Position numbers and translations under genes: made by a program | Origin: Mesostigma viride | Lineage: Eukaryota; Streptophyta; Mesostigmatophyceae; Mesostigmatales; Mesostigmataceae | DNA length: 64,000 nucleotides | Direction: 5' to 3' | Assembly: GCA_009746045.1 (NCBI GenBank) | Contig: RPFO01001311.1 | Coordinates: 86,955 to 150,954 of the forward strand | Notes under the pieces: model-generated | The model's database searches: none | What the model was told of the DNA's origin: nothing | What the model saw: the letters and a program-made list of their open reading frames with translations, nothing else | Shown: one piece after another, positions 23,749 to 34,320 of the stretch | Layout of the letters: each line of letters starts with the position of its first letter | Numbering within the stretch: position 1 is the first letter of the stretch

Positions 23749-26702
23749 CTAGGCTGGGGCTGGAGTTGCTGGGGCCGTGGTGGTCGAGGGGGTCGCGTGC
23801 CAGGGCTTGTGGCCGACGTAGATGGCCGCCCCCTTCCAGTACACCGGCTGGCCCGCCTTGGTCTGCCGGAGCTGGAGGTAGGTCGGCCATAGCTCCCGTC
23901 GCCGTTGTTGCTGCGCCAGGGTCAAGTCGTCGTCCACGGTGAAGGGAGTGTTCTCGAGCCGCTTGCGGCGTCTGAGAAACGAAATCTTGTCCGCTGGGCT
24001 GTCAAAGATGAGAAGAAGCGGAGGCGCCCCTGCCTTACCCCGCGCGCGGGGGATCGAGGCGGTGGGCGGTCAGCTTAATCTCACCAAGGAGGCCCATGCG
24101 TGCAAGGATTTTGCTCTCAAACGCACGTGCAAGCTTCTCGGAATTCTCACCTTCCACCATGTCGAAGTTCTTGAGTATGGCGTTGAGGCTGCGCTTGGCG
24201 AGCTCGGCCTCCTCGCGGAGGTCAAGCGTCTGCCGCTGGAGCTGGGCTGCGACGGCGGAGGTGGTGGAGGTGGTATGTTGCTTAAGCATGTCCGCCCAGG
24301 TGGTGATGGGAGGAGCATCGCCGGCCAGGCCAGCCGGGGCTGGCTTGGCGGCAATGTCTTTCACTGCCTGGGCGGTGAGGCCTGCTGTGTTCTGCAAGAC
24401 CTCGATAGCGATTGCATTATCCTTGAGGCGCTGGTCGATGTTGCGGAGCTGGGCGGTGATGGAGTCGGTGGAGGCGGAGGGGGGGGGGGGGTGGAGGCGA
24501 GGAGGGTGGCGGTGGCGGTGGGGATGGTGGGAAGCTCAGCAGCCAGCGTGCCGCCAATTGCCGCCACATCTGCGGCAAGAGGGGTCACGTGCTGCTCGAA
24601 AGCTTCCTTGAGGAGGGTGCGGATGGTGGCTTCGGTGGGGAAGGTGGGGGGGGGCGGTGGGGAAGGTGAGGAAGCCCAGATCGCGGATTCGGAGCGTCCA
24701 ACAAGCAGTGTTCCATTATACGGCGTATTTTACGGTATAATACGGTATAATACGCGTTATACAAGGTCGAGCCTATAATTTTTATCCGTTTTATACGATT
24801 TGCGTATTTTTACGTATAACACGGCGAATAACACGCATAAGCGCGCGTATACTGGGGTTTTCGCGCTCATCCGAGGTCCGGCAGCCAAATTTTTCGTGCG
24901 GGAACCAAGGCGGGAAAGCAAGGGAACTTAGAAACACTACGGAAACCATCCACTGCATGGTTGACATTTGGCGACTGTGAGACACAAGGATCTTACAAGC
25001 AAGCTACACTGTAGCATGGCAAGTTGGCAACCCAAGTTGGCAACCCTCCATGCTGTTTAGGTCTCTGCCCTTGCCTCTCGGGCAGCCATGCACCGAATAT
25101 TAATTAATAGAATTCATACAGAAAACTGACTGGTACGAGAGCATGGCCGCTTTACATTTTCAACTGAAATTCTGTAGGCATGATCCTTAGGTCTTGAAAA
25201 GCTTATATCCTTCGCCAGGCAACGTTTGGATGTGCGCAGATATGTCTCGACCTTCTGCTCGATGCGGCAACCTCGTTTCAGCAACCTGGTGGCGACCGCG
25301 CATGTGCTAACTGTTCATAGGCGGGAAATGCCCCTACATTTGAACGCGGATAGATGTTTCACGTTATTCCTTACATGATTTATAGGCGACGACGGCTAGG
25401 AAAGGCTCGCAGCTACGTCCATCAGGTGGGCATGCTGGCTCCGTCAAGAAAGGTAATATGCGGTTTTGATCTGGTACGTGCTATCCTGTTCACGTGTTCA
25501 TTGTACTGTATCAAGTTGTTGGGTGGATTGTAAAATAATCGTAGACCTGTAATGGAGGTTTTCTGCTTGTCTTTTGGTTGCTTTACTGCCTCTACGCATT
25601 ATTGGCTTGTGATGGTTGGGGAATACCACTACGACATGCAGATTTTGGACCAGATTTGTCTGCTATTAGCCGTATGCTTCATCGAAAGCAGTGACGTTAC
25701 TAGTGCTTGGCATTGTTTGTAAATATGATAAGCTTGATAACGCGATGTTTTTTCTTGCTAAAAAACATCTGGAAACAAGTGGTTTTCTGGCCAGATCTAG
25801 CCACTATTTCTTGTTTTGCTCGCCAGTCAGCCTTCTTCTTGTGTGCTCCTCATGCATACAAGAAACATGGAGATGCCCAGGACCTGCTTGCATGGAAGCA
25901 TAGCCATCTTACTTCTTTTGCTTTTTTCATCTTTCCATTTCATTTGGCGTGGTTTTTTAGGGTATATATTGCATAGGTAATCTAGCTCCTCGTGAACCCT
26001 GGTTTACACGTCCATGCAGCCGGTTCCCAAGCACTGCTGAGCAGTGGCAACCCATGTATCATGTGTAATTTAGTGTCAGAAACATGTGGACTGCTTGAAA
26101 TGATATCAAAATGCATGAAACAACCCCCAAAACGATGAAATCCAGTATTTGCGTATAATTTCCGGATAATACCGTATTATACCGTATTATCCATTATACG
26201 GACCCCGCGCGTATAACCGCGTATTGCGTATAATGGAACACTGCCAACAAGGGAGCAGAGGGCGAAGCGTTGAAGCGTGGGGCGACTCATGCGGTGAATG
26301 ACTGGGAGAGCCTCGGCGGGGTCGACAAGCTGGCCATTACCAGTTAGGCCAGCGGCCGCGGTTGTGGGACGTGAGGTACACGCACAGGGCTAGAAGCGAG
26401 GCGTGATTGCCTAAAAACACGTCTTCCATGAACCAACCGGGGCTGCGTTGCCAGAAGCCGGGGCTGTTGACGTCAAAGGAGGTCTCTTCCCAGGGCGGCT
26501 CAGCAGAGCGACTGCGCTTAGGTTCAGGCGATGCAGATGGCGAGGCAAGCCCGGGAGGCTGGCTGGGCGAGCACCAGTGCACGACTAGTGTCACCGTTGC
26601 CATCTGGGCCGGTGGGCGAAGCTGCGCAGCCGAAGCTGCAGGCGTATTTTCATTGCCGAGCGCAGCCGCCAGGCTGCGTTGCGTCGAGAGGCGTTTGCTC
26701 AT
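23749..26702 (-). pseudogene. LINE ORF1 copy (minus), split by hAT-like insertion
   Basis: The N-terminal part is 26337-26702 (QRSLAAALGNENT start). The middle, 24035-24397, has a Leu-rich helical stretch, and the C-terminal part, 23749-23937, has DDDLTLAQQQRRRELWP. That last block matches the plus-strand ORF1 at 29.15 kb, so both are the same nucleic-acid-binding ORF1 family. The ORF is in several frames and is interrupted at 24,706-26,243 by a DNA element. Removing that element and one target copy restores continuity of the flanks. Confidence 0.75.
24706..26243. mobile_element. Non-autonomous hAT-like DNA transposon
   Basis: Ends are perfect 17-bp inverted repeats, CAGTGTTCCATTATACG and its complement. 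The insertion is flanked by direct 8-bp copies of CCAACAAG (24,698-24,705 and 26,244-26,251). An 8-bp target duplication with CAG...CTG ends is characteristic of the hAT superfamily. Subterminal regions are rich in short GTATAATAC-type palindromes. The 1,538-bp body has no transposase-length ORF, so it would need a transposase in trans. Confidence 0.9.
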
Positions 26703-26936
26703 CGTATATTGCGTAATAGCTTCGGAAAATTAGATCAGCACGTGCGTCGTAGAAAGACGCATCGATTGTGATATTCACGGCTAAATTCGGTGATCAAACG
26801 TGAAAGTTATGAGCTCCGCCGTCAGCCATGGCTACCTCGTGGCTCGTGGCTTGTGGTTCGTGGCTTGTGGTTCGTGCACGCCATGGAGTACTATATGTTA
26901 ATCTCATTAGGAAAAAATAATAATAATAATTGCTTG

Positions 26937-27260
26937 CAGGGTGGAGCACTTGGATGAGAATTAAGATTATCCTGTAAAAAGCTATGAATCTTGAGGATTC
27001 AGGCTTATCCTTAAAAAGCCAGCGAACAACCCTTGGCGGGTTCAGTTCGGCCAGCCTGAGCCGGAGATACCCAAGCTGCACTTGCAGGGTCGAGCACTTG
27101 GATGATCATTGGTTAAGCTCATCCTGTAAAAAGCTATGAAGAGGATTACTAAGGCTTATCCTTCGATCAAAAAGCCAGCGAACAATCCTTAGCGGGTTCA
27201 GTTCGGCCAGCCTGAGCCTGAGATACCCAAGTTGCTTGCAGGATAGAGCACTTGGAAGTG
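26937..27260 (+). repeat. Tandem repeat with period about 150 bp
   Basis: Units beginning GGGTNGAGCACTTGGAT recur at about 26,939, 27,087 and 27,243. Each carries a GAACAAYCCTTRGCGGGTTC block that is shared with the sequence at 17,711-17,775. No coding content. Confidence 0.7.
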
Positions 27261-27339
27261 GATTAATTAATATATCCTGTAGAAAGCTATGAAGAGGATT
27301 AGGCTTATCCTTGAAAAAGCCATGGAGAGGATTATGCTT

Positions 27340-27720
27340 ATCCTTTTAAAAATTGCACTGAAGAGGTTATTGCTTAGCCTATATTTGAAAAGCACTGAAG
27401 AGGTCATTGCTTAGCCTATTTGAAAAGCACTGAAGAGGTTATTGCTTAGCCTATATTTCAAAAGCTCTGCCCACTTGCGGCAGTGAGAGAAGCTATAGGG
27501 CGCCCTCCCTCCTTCTCGCTGTGTATATAGGGTTGAAGGTTCCTTTACGTATACTCTGTATTGGCACCCACGTGACGCAGTCACATGCTTATTAATTAAC
27601 TAATTAATATTTCAAAAGCACTGATGAAGAGGTTGTTGCTTAGCCTATTCAGTTGAAAAGCACTGAAAAGGTCAGTATTGCTTAGCCTATTTGAAAAGCA
27701 CTGAAGAGGTTATTGCTTGT
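27340..27720 (+). repeat. Tandem repeats of about 40 bp (GCACTGAAGAGGTTATTGC)
   Basis: At least seven units of AAGCACTGAAGAGGT, ATTGCTTAGCCTAT and a TTGAAA spacer, with small indels. They lie immediately upstream of the ORF1 element at 27.9 kb. Confidence 0.8.
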
Positions 27721-27911
27721 TCCTTTTTGAGCGACTACAAAATGGCTGACGGCGGTATGGCTGACGGCGGAGTTCAGATCTTTTGCGTCTGAGCCCCAAA
27801 TTCGGTCAGACCACTTGCATTCGATGCGCCTTTCTAAGACGCACTTGCCAGTATAAACGGTTACGGCTGCCACGCAGTATATAGACAATTAAGTTACGCA
27901 CGTGACCAGCT

Positions 27912-29290
27912 ATGACGACTACCAAAGCAAAACGAGGGCTGGAAAAGGAGCTGGCACAGCTTCCCAGCGCCCAGCCCAACCCTCTCGCCCTCGCCATTGT
28001 TCAGCCGCCAGGCTTACCCGCCAAACCCTCGCCAAGCGCCTCGCCTGAGCCCAAGAAACCATGCCACGATCGCCACAAATGGAGCAAATTCTTGCCCGGC
28101 GACGGAATGTTCTCCCTCCTCGAGTGGCAGCAGCTGTCGCCGCAGGAAGTCGTCGAAGTTCTCCAGTTCCTCACACAGGAGCGGAAGCTCTTTGTGACCT
28201 GGAGAGGGGGGGCGGCTATCGACTACCGCGACACGTCCTGGCTCTACACCTGTGACGAATCCCGCCAACGCCTGTTTATCTTGACCAGCTACTACCAGCG
28301 CAGCTTCGGCAACATCCACAGAGCACTTTGGAACGCACTCAACGCCCCAGCCCCCGCACAGCCGGCAGCCCCATCGGCTTCCTCCCTCTGCAAGGATGAC
28401 ATCCGCGCAGTGCTGGAGGAGCACGTGACCTGGCCGCTGGCCGAGAAGATGACCTCGCTGAACACCACGCTCAACACGGTCGAGGCCCGGGTCTCCAACG
28501 TGGAAACCAAGGTCGTCCACAAGCTACAACCACAGTTCACGGCGCTACACACCGCGGCGCAGGCTTCGGAAACGCATGCTGCACTTGTCTCTCGCCTTAA
28601 CCAGGTGGAAGGCAAGTGCGGCGTGCTCAGTGAAGAAGCTTGAGGCCATCACCGCCCACCCCGAGGCCCTGGCCACACAGGTCCCAAAGCTAGCGGAGCA
28701 GACGGCCACCATTGCCTCCCAGCCACCCCGGCAGGATGCTGGTGACCTCCCGCTCTCCTACGCGGACCTGCTGCGGTCAGCGACCGCCTCCACCACCGAC
28801 GCCATCGCCACGAAGCTCCAGGAGCTGGAGGCCGGACCACCGCCAGGCCCAGCAACGGGAGGTCACCGATCGCGCTCGCCGCGAGTGCCGAGTGGTGCTA
28901 CGTCGCTTCCCCCAGAAGCCAGGTGAGACGTCAACCTCCCTTGCTGACGAGATCAAGAACCAGCTTCTTACCCTCATGGGCCTGGTAGGTGAGGTAGAAC
29001 TGCGTGGGTGCCACCGCCTTCCCCACTCACGGGACAAGGCGGCCACCCCACCAGTCCTGCTCACCTTCCTCTCCCCTGAGGATAAGCAGCGGTTCCTCTC
29101 TCGTCGCAAGCGGTTGCACGACCTCACCTGGACGCTGGATGACGACCTAACCCCCGCTCAGCAACAGCAGCGACGCGACCTGTGGCCGGAATACCTCCGC
29201 CATAAGCAGGACCCCCAGAAGCCCAAGGTGTACTGGAGGGGCGGGGACCTGATGATCAACCACAAGATGTGGACGCCCCCAGCGGGCTAG
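27912..29290 (+). pseudogene. LINE ORF1 copy (plus), two frameshifts, ORF2 absent
   Basis: The N-terminal frame (27912-28643) has a basic Pro-rich start, a folded-looking region (FLPGDGMFSLLEWQQLSPQE) and a long helical stretch (TLNTVEARVSNVETK), probably the trimerising coiled coil. The middle is in a second frame (28576-28926). The C-terminal part (to 29290) has VLRRFPQKPGETSTSLADEI and DDDLTPAQQQQRRDLW, an RRM/CTD-like region typical of ORF1p. About 370 bases of 3' UTR and the LINE 3' block follow, with no ORF2 between. Confidence 0.7.
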
Positions 29291-29661
29291 AATAGCAATA
29301 GCCCTAGCTTGTAACCATTGGAGTCACTGTCGCTAAGGCAGCCATGCCTAGAATGTTTGCCTAGCTGTGCCAACACACCTAGTCACGTGCCGCCAACGCA
29401 CGGTACACAACCAGCCATAGCCTTAGCCTAGTTCTAGTACAGCCATGCTACGCCCTGGCTATGTTCAGATTACTTGCCCACGCTCCTTGCTATGATATGC
29501 TCACATGGGTCTTATTGCACCCACAGTTTGCCGGATCGTTAGCCTGTCCTTTTAGCTAGCCGCGCCCGATTGCAGCTGTGGCAAGCCTTTGGCATGAAGG
29601 AGACTGGGGGTCTCTGCCCTTTCTCCTGTAGTGCACACACAGGGATTAAAAGCACTTCGGT

Positions 29662-29714
29662 GCTCCGTGACTCCCCAACGGGAGCACGAGTTTAATTAAT
29701 TAATTAATTAATTG
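29662..29714 (+). repeat. LINE 3' terminal hairpin plus TTAA tail, second copy
   Basis: Same terminal block as at 23,504-23,556, one base different before the TTAA repeat. It marks the 3' end of the ORF1-only element that starts near 27.7 kb. Confidence 0.75.
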
Positions 29715-30084
29715 ATCCTTTTTGAAAAGCATGTGTGGTCAGTGCTGTGGGAATTTTTTCCCCTTAACGTGATCCTCTTTTTGCCTTTTTGGCTCTTCCA
29801 GTTTCGTGCTATTTAAAAAGTGGGGGGGATACAGTGGATCACACACATGATGATCGAGTGCTCTATCTATCATGCTGCCATAGATGTCTTCCAAGTGATA
29901 GTCTAGAACATAATGGCACGCCCTAGCAAAGCCACGAGCCACGAGCCACGAGGTAGCCATGGCTGACCGCGGAGCTCATAACTTTTACGTTTGAGCACCG
30001 AATTCGGCTGTGAACATCACTATCGCTTCGTCTTTCTAAGACGCACATGCTGATATAATTTTTCGAAGCTAATATACGCAATAT

Positions 30085-31250
30085 ATGACGAGCAAACGCT
30101 CCTCCGCGCAACGCAGCCTGGCGGCTGCGCTCGGCCATGAAAATACATCTGCAGCTCCGGCTGCAGCTTCGCCATCAGGCCCGGCAGGCAGCGGTGACAC
30201 TAGCTAGTCGCGCACTGGTGGTCGCCCCGAACCCTCCCGGGCTTACTGCCTCGCCATCTGCATCGCCTGACCCTATACACAGCCCCTCAGCCGACAAAAC
30301 AGGATCGAGGGCTTTCACGCCCCACAGAACCGCGCTTCAATTCGGCCCCAACCTTTCAAGGTCGACGATCACGACTGGAGTCACTGGACCAACATGTCGG
30401 CCCGGCAACTGCTCTGCATTGCCTCCTCGGGGGGGACTTCGCCTCGCTTTACGACCTGTGCCTCCATCTCCACAACATCAATCGCCTCAATTCCACCCGG
30501 ACGGCAAATTTTCGTTTAACACCGACACTCTGCTCGGGTGCGCCCGCCCCCAACTCCATGCAGCACACCATTCTCAACTCCCTTCTCATGCGCTCTGACG
30601 GCGAGATCTGGGCTCCATCCATCTCCGCCCCCACACTCCGTTCCATCCTTACGGAAGCCTTCCAGCAGCACGCGTGACCCCCCTTGCTACCGATATAGCA
30701 GCATTGGGCGGCACGCCAGTGGCTGCTGAGCTTCCTCACCTTTCCACCACCGTCGCCTCCGCCTCCACCACCATTTCCGCCTCCACTGCCGACATGACGG
30801 CCCAGCTCCTCGACCTCGACCAGCGCCTCCAAGCCACCGCCACCGCCCTTGAGCGCTTGCATGACAGTATACCGCAGGCCTCACCGCCCAGGCGGTGAAG
30901 GCCGAAATCGCTGCCCAGCCGGCATCTGCTGGCCCGGCCAGTGATGCTCCCTCAACCTGGTCGGACTTGCAAGCATCACACCTGGACACCATGCATGCAC
31001 CTCCACCATCGCGGCACAGCTCACGCAAGCAACAAGCACTCGACCTTCGCGAGGAGGCCGACATCACCCAGCGCAGCCACAATGTCATCGCCAAGCACTT
31101 CGACCAGCCGGTCGGTGAGACCTCCACGAGCCTTCTCACGGCTTTTAACGGCGACATTCTTGCCCCCATGCAACTCACCGCTGGTGAGCTGCGGATGTCG
31201 GCTGTCCGCCTCCCCCGCGCGCGGGGTAAGGCTGGCCCGGCACCCGTGCT
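30085..31250 (+). pseudogene. LINE ORF1 copy (plus), truncated at the viral junction
   Basis: Starts with an N terminus (QRSLAAALGHENT) like that of the minus-strand copy at 26.7 kb, then passes through several frames and in-frame stops. Recognisable segments are LDLREEADITQRSHNVIAK and VRLPRARGKAG, both matching the other copy. Similarity to that copy stops at about 31,230, just after GGTAAGGC, well before the conserved C-terminal block. The following DNA is GC-rich tandem repeat and then viral-type sequence. Confidence 0.7.
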
Positions 31251-31309
31251 CCCTAGGCTTCGCGAGGGCTACCCCTCGTTCGTGCGCGTGTTTTGAGCGT
31301 CGTTATCGT

Positions 31310-31450
31310 CGTTCGTGGCGGGACGCGGCAGGCCGTGGCGGGCGTGGCGGGACGCGGCAGGCCGTGGCGGGCGTGGCGGGACGCGGCAGGCCGTGGCGGG
31401 CGTGGCGGTTCGTGGCGGTCGTGGCGGTTCGTTGCAGGTCGTTGCAGGTC
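31310..31450 (+). repeat. GC-rich tandem repeat (GGCGTGGCGGGACGCGGCAG)
   Basis: About three and a half units of roughly 30 bp followed by shorter GGCGGTCGT variants. Lies between the truncated LINE and the first viral-type repeats. Confidence 0.8.
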
Positions 31451-31567
31451 GAGTGTCGGCAGAGGCTGGAGAGGTTGGATGTTCTTCTCTCCGTGTTTTT
31501 GGAGAAGTCTATCCACGATCTTGGTCGAGAGAGGTTTCTCGTCGCGTGCCGTTTTTTTTGTCGACGA

Positions 31568-32010
31568 GAAGGCTATCCACGACCGATGGTCGAGAATGTC
31601 GGGAGGGGGCGTCTTAAATTTGTTCGATGGTCGGGCGGGGTTTAAGAGGGGGGGAGTTTGGATAGTCTTCTTTTGGTAGTCTTCTTTTTGGATAGAAAAA
31701 AAAAGTATTTTATGGCGTAAGGAAATTTTTCAGGGGGGTATAGGGTATAGGGTGTAGGGTATAGGTGGAGTAATAGTTTGGCCGGGGGGGTAAAAAGAAG
31801 GCTATCCAAGAGAAGGCTATCCACGACCAACGGGCGAGAGTGGCTGGAGAGGTCGTCTTAAATTTGTTCGATGGTCGAGCGGGGTTTGAGAGGGGGGGAT
31901 TTGGATAGTCTTCTCTTTTTTTTCCTGGTGACGGATGGACGGGCCGGGTTTGGCGGGGGTTTTGTTGGATAGTCTTCTCTTTTTTGGTGGGTAGAAGGCT
32001 ATCCAAGTCG
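31568..32010. repeat. Direct and inverted repeats at the left edge of the viral-type region
   Basis: A segment of about 105 bp starting GAGAAGGCTATCCACGACC and containing CTTAAATTTGTTCGATGGTC occurs at 31,567-31,675 and again, diverged, at 31,811-31,918. GAAGGCTATCCA and its near-inverse TGGATAGTCTTC recur at least eight times up to 32,004. No coding function is visible; a terminal or replication-related repeat of the virus is possible. Confidence 0.65.
31734..31766 (+). repeat. Short TATAGGG/TGTAGGG array, telomere-like
   Basis: Four consecutive heptamers of the form TATAGGG or TGTAGGG, resembling degenerate TTTAGGG-class telomere repeats. The tract is short, so chance is possible. Confidence 0.4.
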
Positions 32011-32093
32011 GGGCCGTGTTGAGAGCGTTCGAGCGGTGCTGTGCGCGCGCGTTTCAAAATTATGTGCGCTTTTTTGTATACGTGTTTCGCGCG

Positions 32094-32948
32094 ATGGCGG
32101 TATCGTCCGATCGTTGCGGTGCGTTGACGGGCAAGGGCGGCCGGTGCGGGTGGCATACTTGGGGCGGCAGGAGCGCGTGCCCGCACCACGGGGGCGGGAG
32201 GAGGGGGAAGGGGAGGGGCGCGCCTGGGCGCGGGGGGCGGGCGCACGGGGTCAGGGCGACCGGGTTCCGCGCGGCGGTGCAGAGGGCGCTCGGGGCCGGT
32301 TTCCGCCCGGGAGAGGCGAGCGATGCTAATCTGGCTAGGGTTAGGAAGGAGGAAGCCTTCCAAAGAGCGGTTCGTGACGCCCGTGACGCGGCAGGCGCAG
32401 CGGACGAGGCGGAGAGGCGTGCAGCAGCCCGGGCCCGCGCCGTGGCCCATTCCCCTAACCCCGAAGCCACCCGTGCCATCGCCGCCGAGTTGGGCGCCGA
32501 GGCGGCCCGTCTCAGAGCGCACGCCACTACCCTCGCTAATGCCCTAGGTGCTGCTGCGGACCCCTCAACACATGCCAAGTTATTCGCTATGGCTGCCGCG
32601 AGGGATGAGGAGGCGGAGGAGGCCGCCGCCGCCGCGGCCCTCGAGGCCGCCTTAGAGGCCGCCCCCGCGCTCACCCACAAAGAGCGACTGGAGGCCGCCG
32701 AGGAGGCCGAGAGGCAGGCCTACCGGCTCGAGAGCGACGACGAGGACGACTACGTCCAGCACAGGGGGTACACGCGGGTGTTCACGCCGATATACACGCG
32801 GACGGAGACGCCGATGTACACGGGGGGGCGCGGGCATCCTGTCCGCTCGGGGGTGACTAGGCCTAGGAAGAGGAGCACTCCATCAGCCGGGGGGGCGCGT
32901 GCACGGGTAAAAAACACCGCGTCTAGTGGTAAATGTCTCTGCCCGTGA
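32094..32948 (+). CDS. Cys/His-motif protein with Ala/Glu-rich helical body
   Basis: About 284 residues. The start at 32,094 puts the motif CGALTGKGGRCGWH...CPHH at the very N terminus, as in the related proteins of this region, and has a GTATAC box about 15 bases upstream. The open frame extends to 32,016, but that start lies before the box. After the Cys/His motif come a basic Gly/Arg stretch, a long Ala/Glu/Arg-rich helical region probably forming coiled coil, and a tail with repeated YTR/PIYTRTETPMYT segments. No known enzyme domain. Its end overlaps the next start by 16 bases. Confidence 0.7.
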   Translation: MAVSSDRCGALTGKGGRCGWHTWGGRSACPHHGGGRRGKGRGAPGRGGRAHGVRATGFRAAVQRALGAGFRPGEASDANLARVRKEEAFQRAVRDARDAAGAADEAERRAAARARAVAHSPNPEATRAIAAELGAEAARLRAHATTLANALGAAADPSTHAKLFAMAAARDEEAEEAAAAAALEAALEAAPALTHKERLEAAEEAERQAYRLESDDEDDYVQHRGYTRVFTPIYTRTETPMYTGGRGHPVRSGVTRPRKRSTPSAGGARARVKNTASSGKCLCP

Positions 32949-33330
32949 AAGAAAAGGACGTCCAGGCGGCCTACAGCGCGAGGACGGGGGGCAGGCGCGA
33001 GGTGGTTTGTCAGGGGGGGAAGATCGACATCCTGGACGACGAGAGGGGCAGGATCGTCGAGGTGAAGGAATGGGGCAACTGGATGTACGGCGTGGGGCAG
33101 CTCATATCGTACGGGAAGGAATACCCCGGCCACAGCAAGGAGCTGCACCTGTTCAGGTCCAGGTGGTCCGCGAACGTAACGCTCGACAAGCTGAAACACA
33201 TCCTGAGCGTGTGCAAGATCGCCGATATAGCCGTGACACTGCACGAGAGCGTGGGGCTGTCGCTGCCGACCCCCCCCCTCCCCTGTGGAGACGCCTCCTG
33301 TGTCTCTCCGCCAAGGTCGCGCCCGACTAG
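32933..33330 (+). CDS. Viral-type PD-(D/E)XK-like nuclease domain protein
   Basis: The core reads GKIDILDDERGRIVEVKEWG followed by NWMYGVGQLISYGKEYPGHS and ELHLFRS. Asp in KIDIL and the Glu-Val-Lys triad fit the PD-(D/E)XK nuclease pattern, and the GVGQLISYG helix resembles small proteins I recall from mimivirus- and phycodnavirus-like genomes. It may cut DNA in recombination, repair or host interference. After about residue 105 a C7 run (33,271) precedes a frame choice: one frame stops at 33,330, the other runs to 33,499 into the antisense neighbour. I prefer the shorter one, but this needs a one-base correction. Confidence 0.6.
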
Positions 33331-34285
33331 TGGCGGATGCCAGCATTACACCGCCGAGTCGAGTGCCGTGCGCATTTGCGCTTCCTGCCCGTCACCGGGT
33401 GCGTGCACCACCGGCGGGTCCTCGCGTTCCAGACGTTGCAATGACGCCGGTGGACGCAGTGCTGGTTGGTGCACCCGTGCCCCGTGCACGCCCTCATGAT
33501 CTTGTCCGGGGTGGACTCCATCCAGACGGCGAGAGCGTCGGCGTCGTCCTCCACCTCCATGCCGAAAGTCTTGTAGTGTTTCACGAGATTCGCGTTTCTT
33601 TGGATTTCACCGCCCTTCTCCCGCAGCATGTCCTTCAAAGTCTGAGTGTCGTCGACGCCTTTAATTTCTTTGTCAAACTCGTGCGATGTTTCCGGGTGCT
33701 TGTCGATGAGCGCCCAAATATCGTCATATGAAAAATCTCTAGGGTTGGGTGGTACATACTTAGGAGCAGCTCTCCTCCCCACATGTCCTTCCGCGGATAA
33801 GTACACCCTACCGTTTACCGGGTCTTGCAACACTCTCCGATTCGCGTCGACGCCTCTCCAAAAATCTCTTTGCCTATGCCCTTCATCCCTGCCTTCTCCT
33901 CTTCCAGAGCAAGATCTGACATCTTGTTGCTCGGGGCAGTGTTTACATTAAACCAGGCGTAATACAAACCTCCGTTTCTTTTTTTCACTTCCAGTAATGC
34001 CAACTCACCGCTGTTTTTACGGAGCTCCGTCTTCGGATAATTATCGGGGTAATTTACCACCACGTTCCTCGTTGTTTTCCCCGGTTTTGAGGCGTAGGTA
34101 ATATCGATTGGATAGTTGCTACCGTCCACCACTATGTTCCGTCCGGTGCTGTGGACTTCGGTGGGACTTTGCTGTACGTATTTACCAGGATTCTTCAGCC
34201 AATCACTTGTGTTGAGCCAATGGCCTCTCATCCCGTGCCCGTTTTTGTGACCGGTCGATTTCCTCACGCGCCCCATAATACTCAT
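33327..34285 (-). pseudogene. Tandem family member 1 of 3, frameshifted
   Basis: Upstream frame (33815-34285) begins MGRVRKSTGHKNGHG and contains STGRNIVVDGSNYPIDITY and NVVVNYPDNYPKTEL. The downstream frame (33327-33833) has GRVYLSAEGHVG, DDIWALIDKHPET, EIQRNANLVKHYKTFGMEVE and a C-terminal Cys/His cluster (TGHGCTNQHCVHRRHCNVWN, then CTHPVTGRKRKCARH). The break is near 33,862 in a T5 run where sister copies have the codons for FWRGVDAN; adding one T restores the frame. Function unknown. The promoter-proximal sequence (TTTTTTATATGCGC before the start) is shared with copy 2. Confidence 0.75.
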
Positions 34286-34320
34286 AGCGCATATAAAAAA
34301 TCCTCACGCCGAATAGCCTC

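Noticed and set aside
25691-25976. Short hydrophobic ORFs inside the hAT-like element
   Set aside because: Too short and Phe-rich, without transposase features; the element is treated as non-autonomous.
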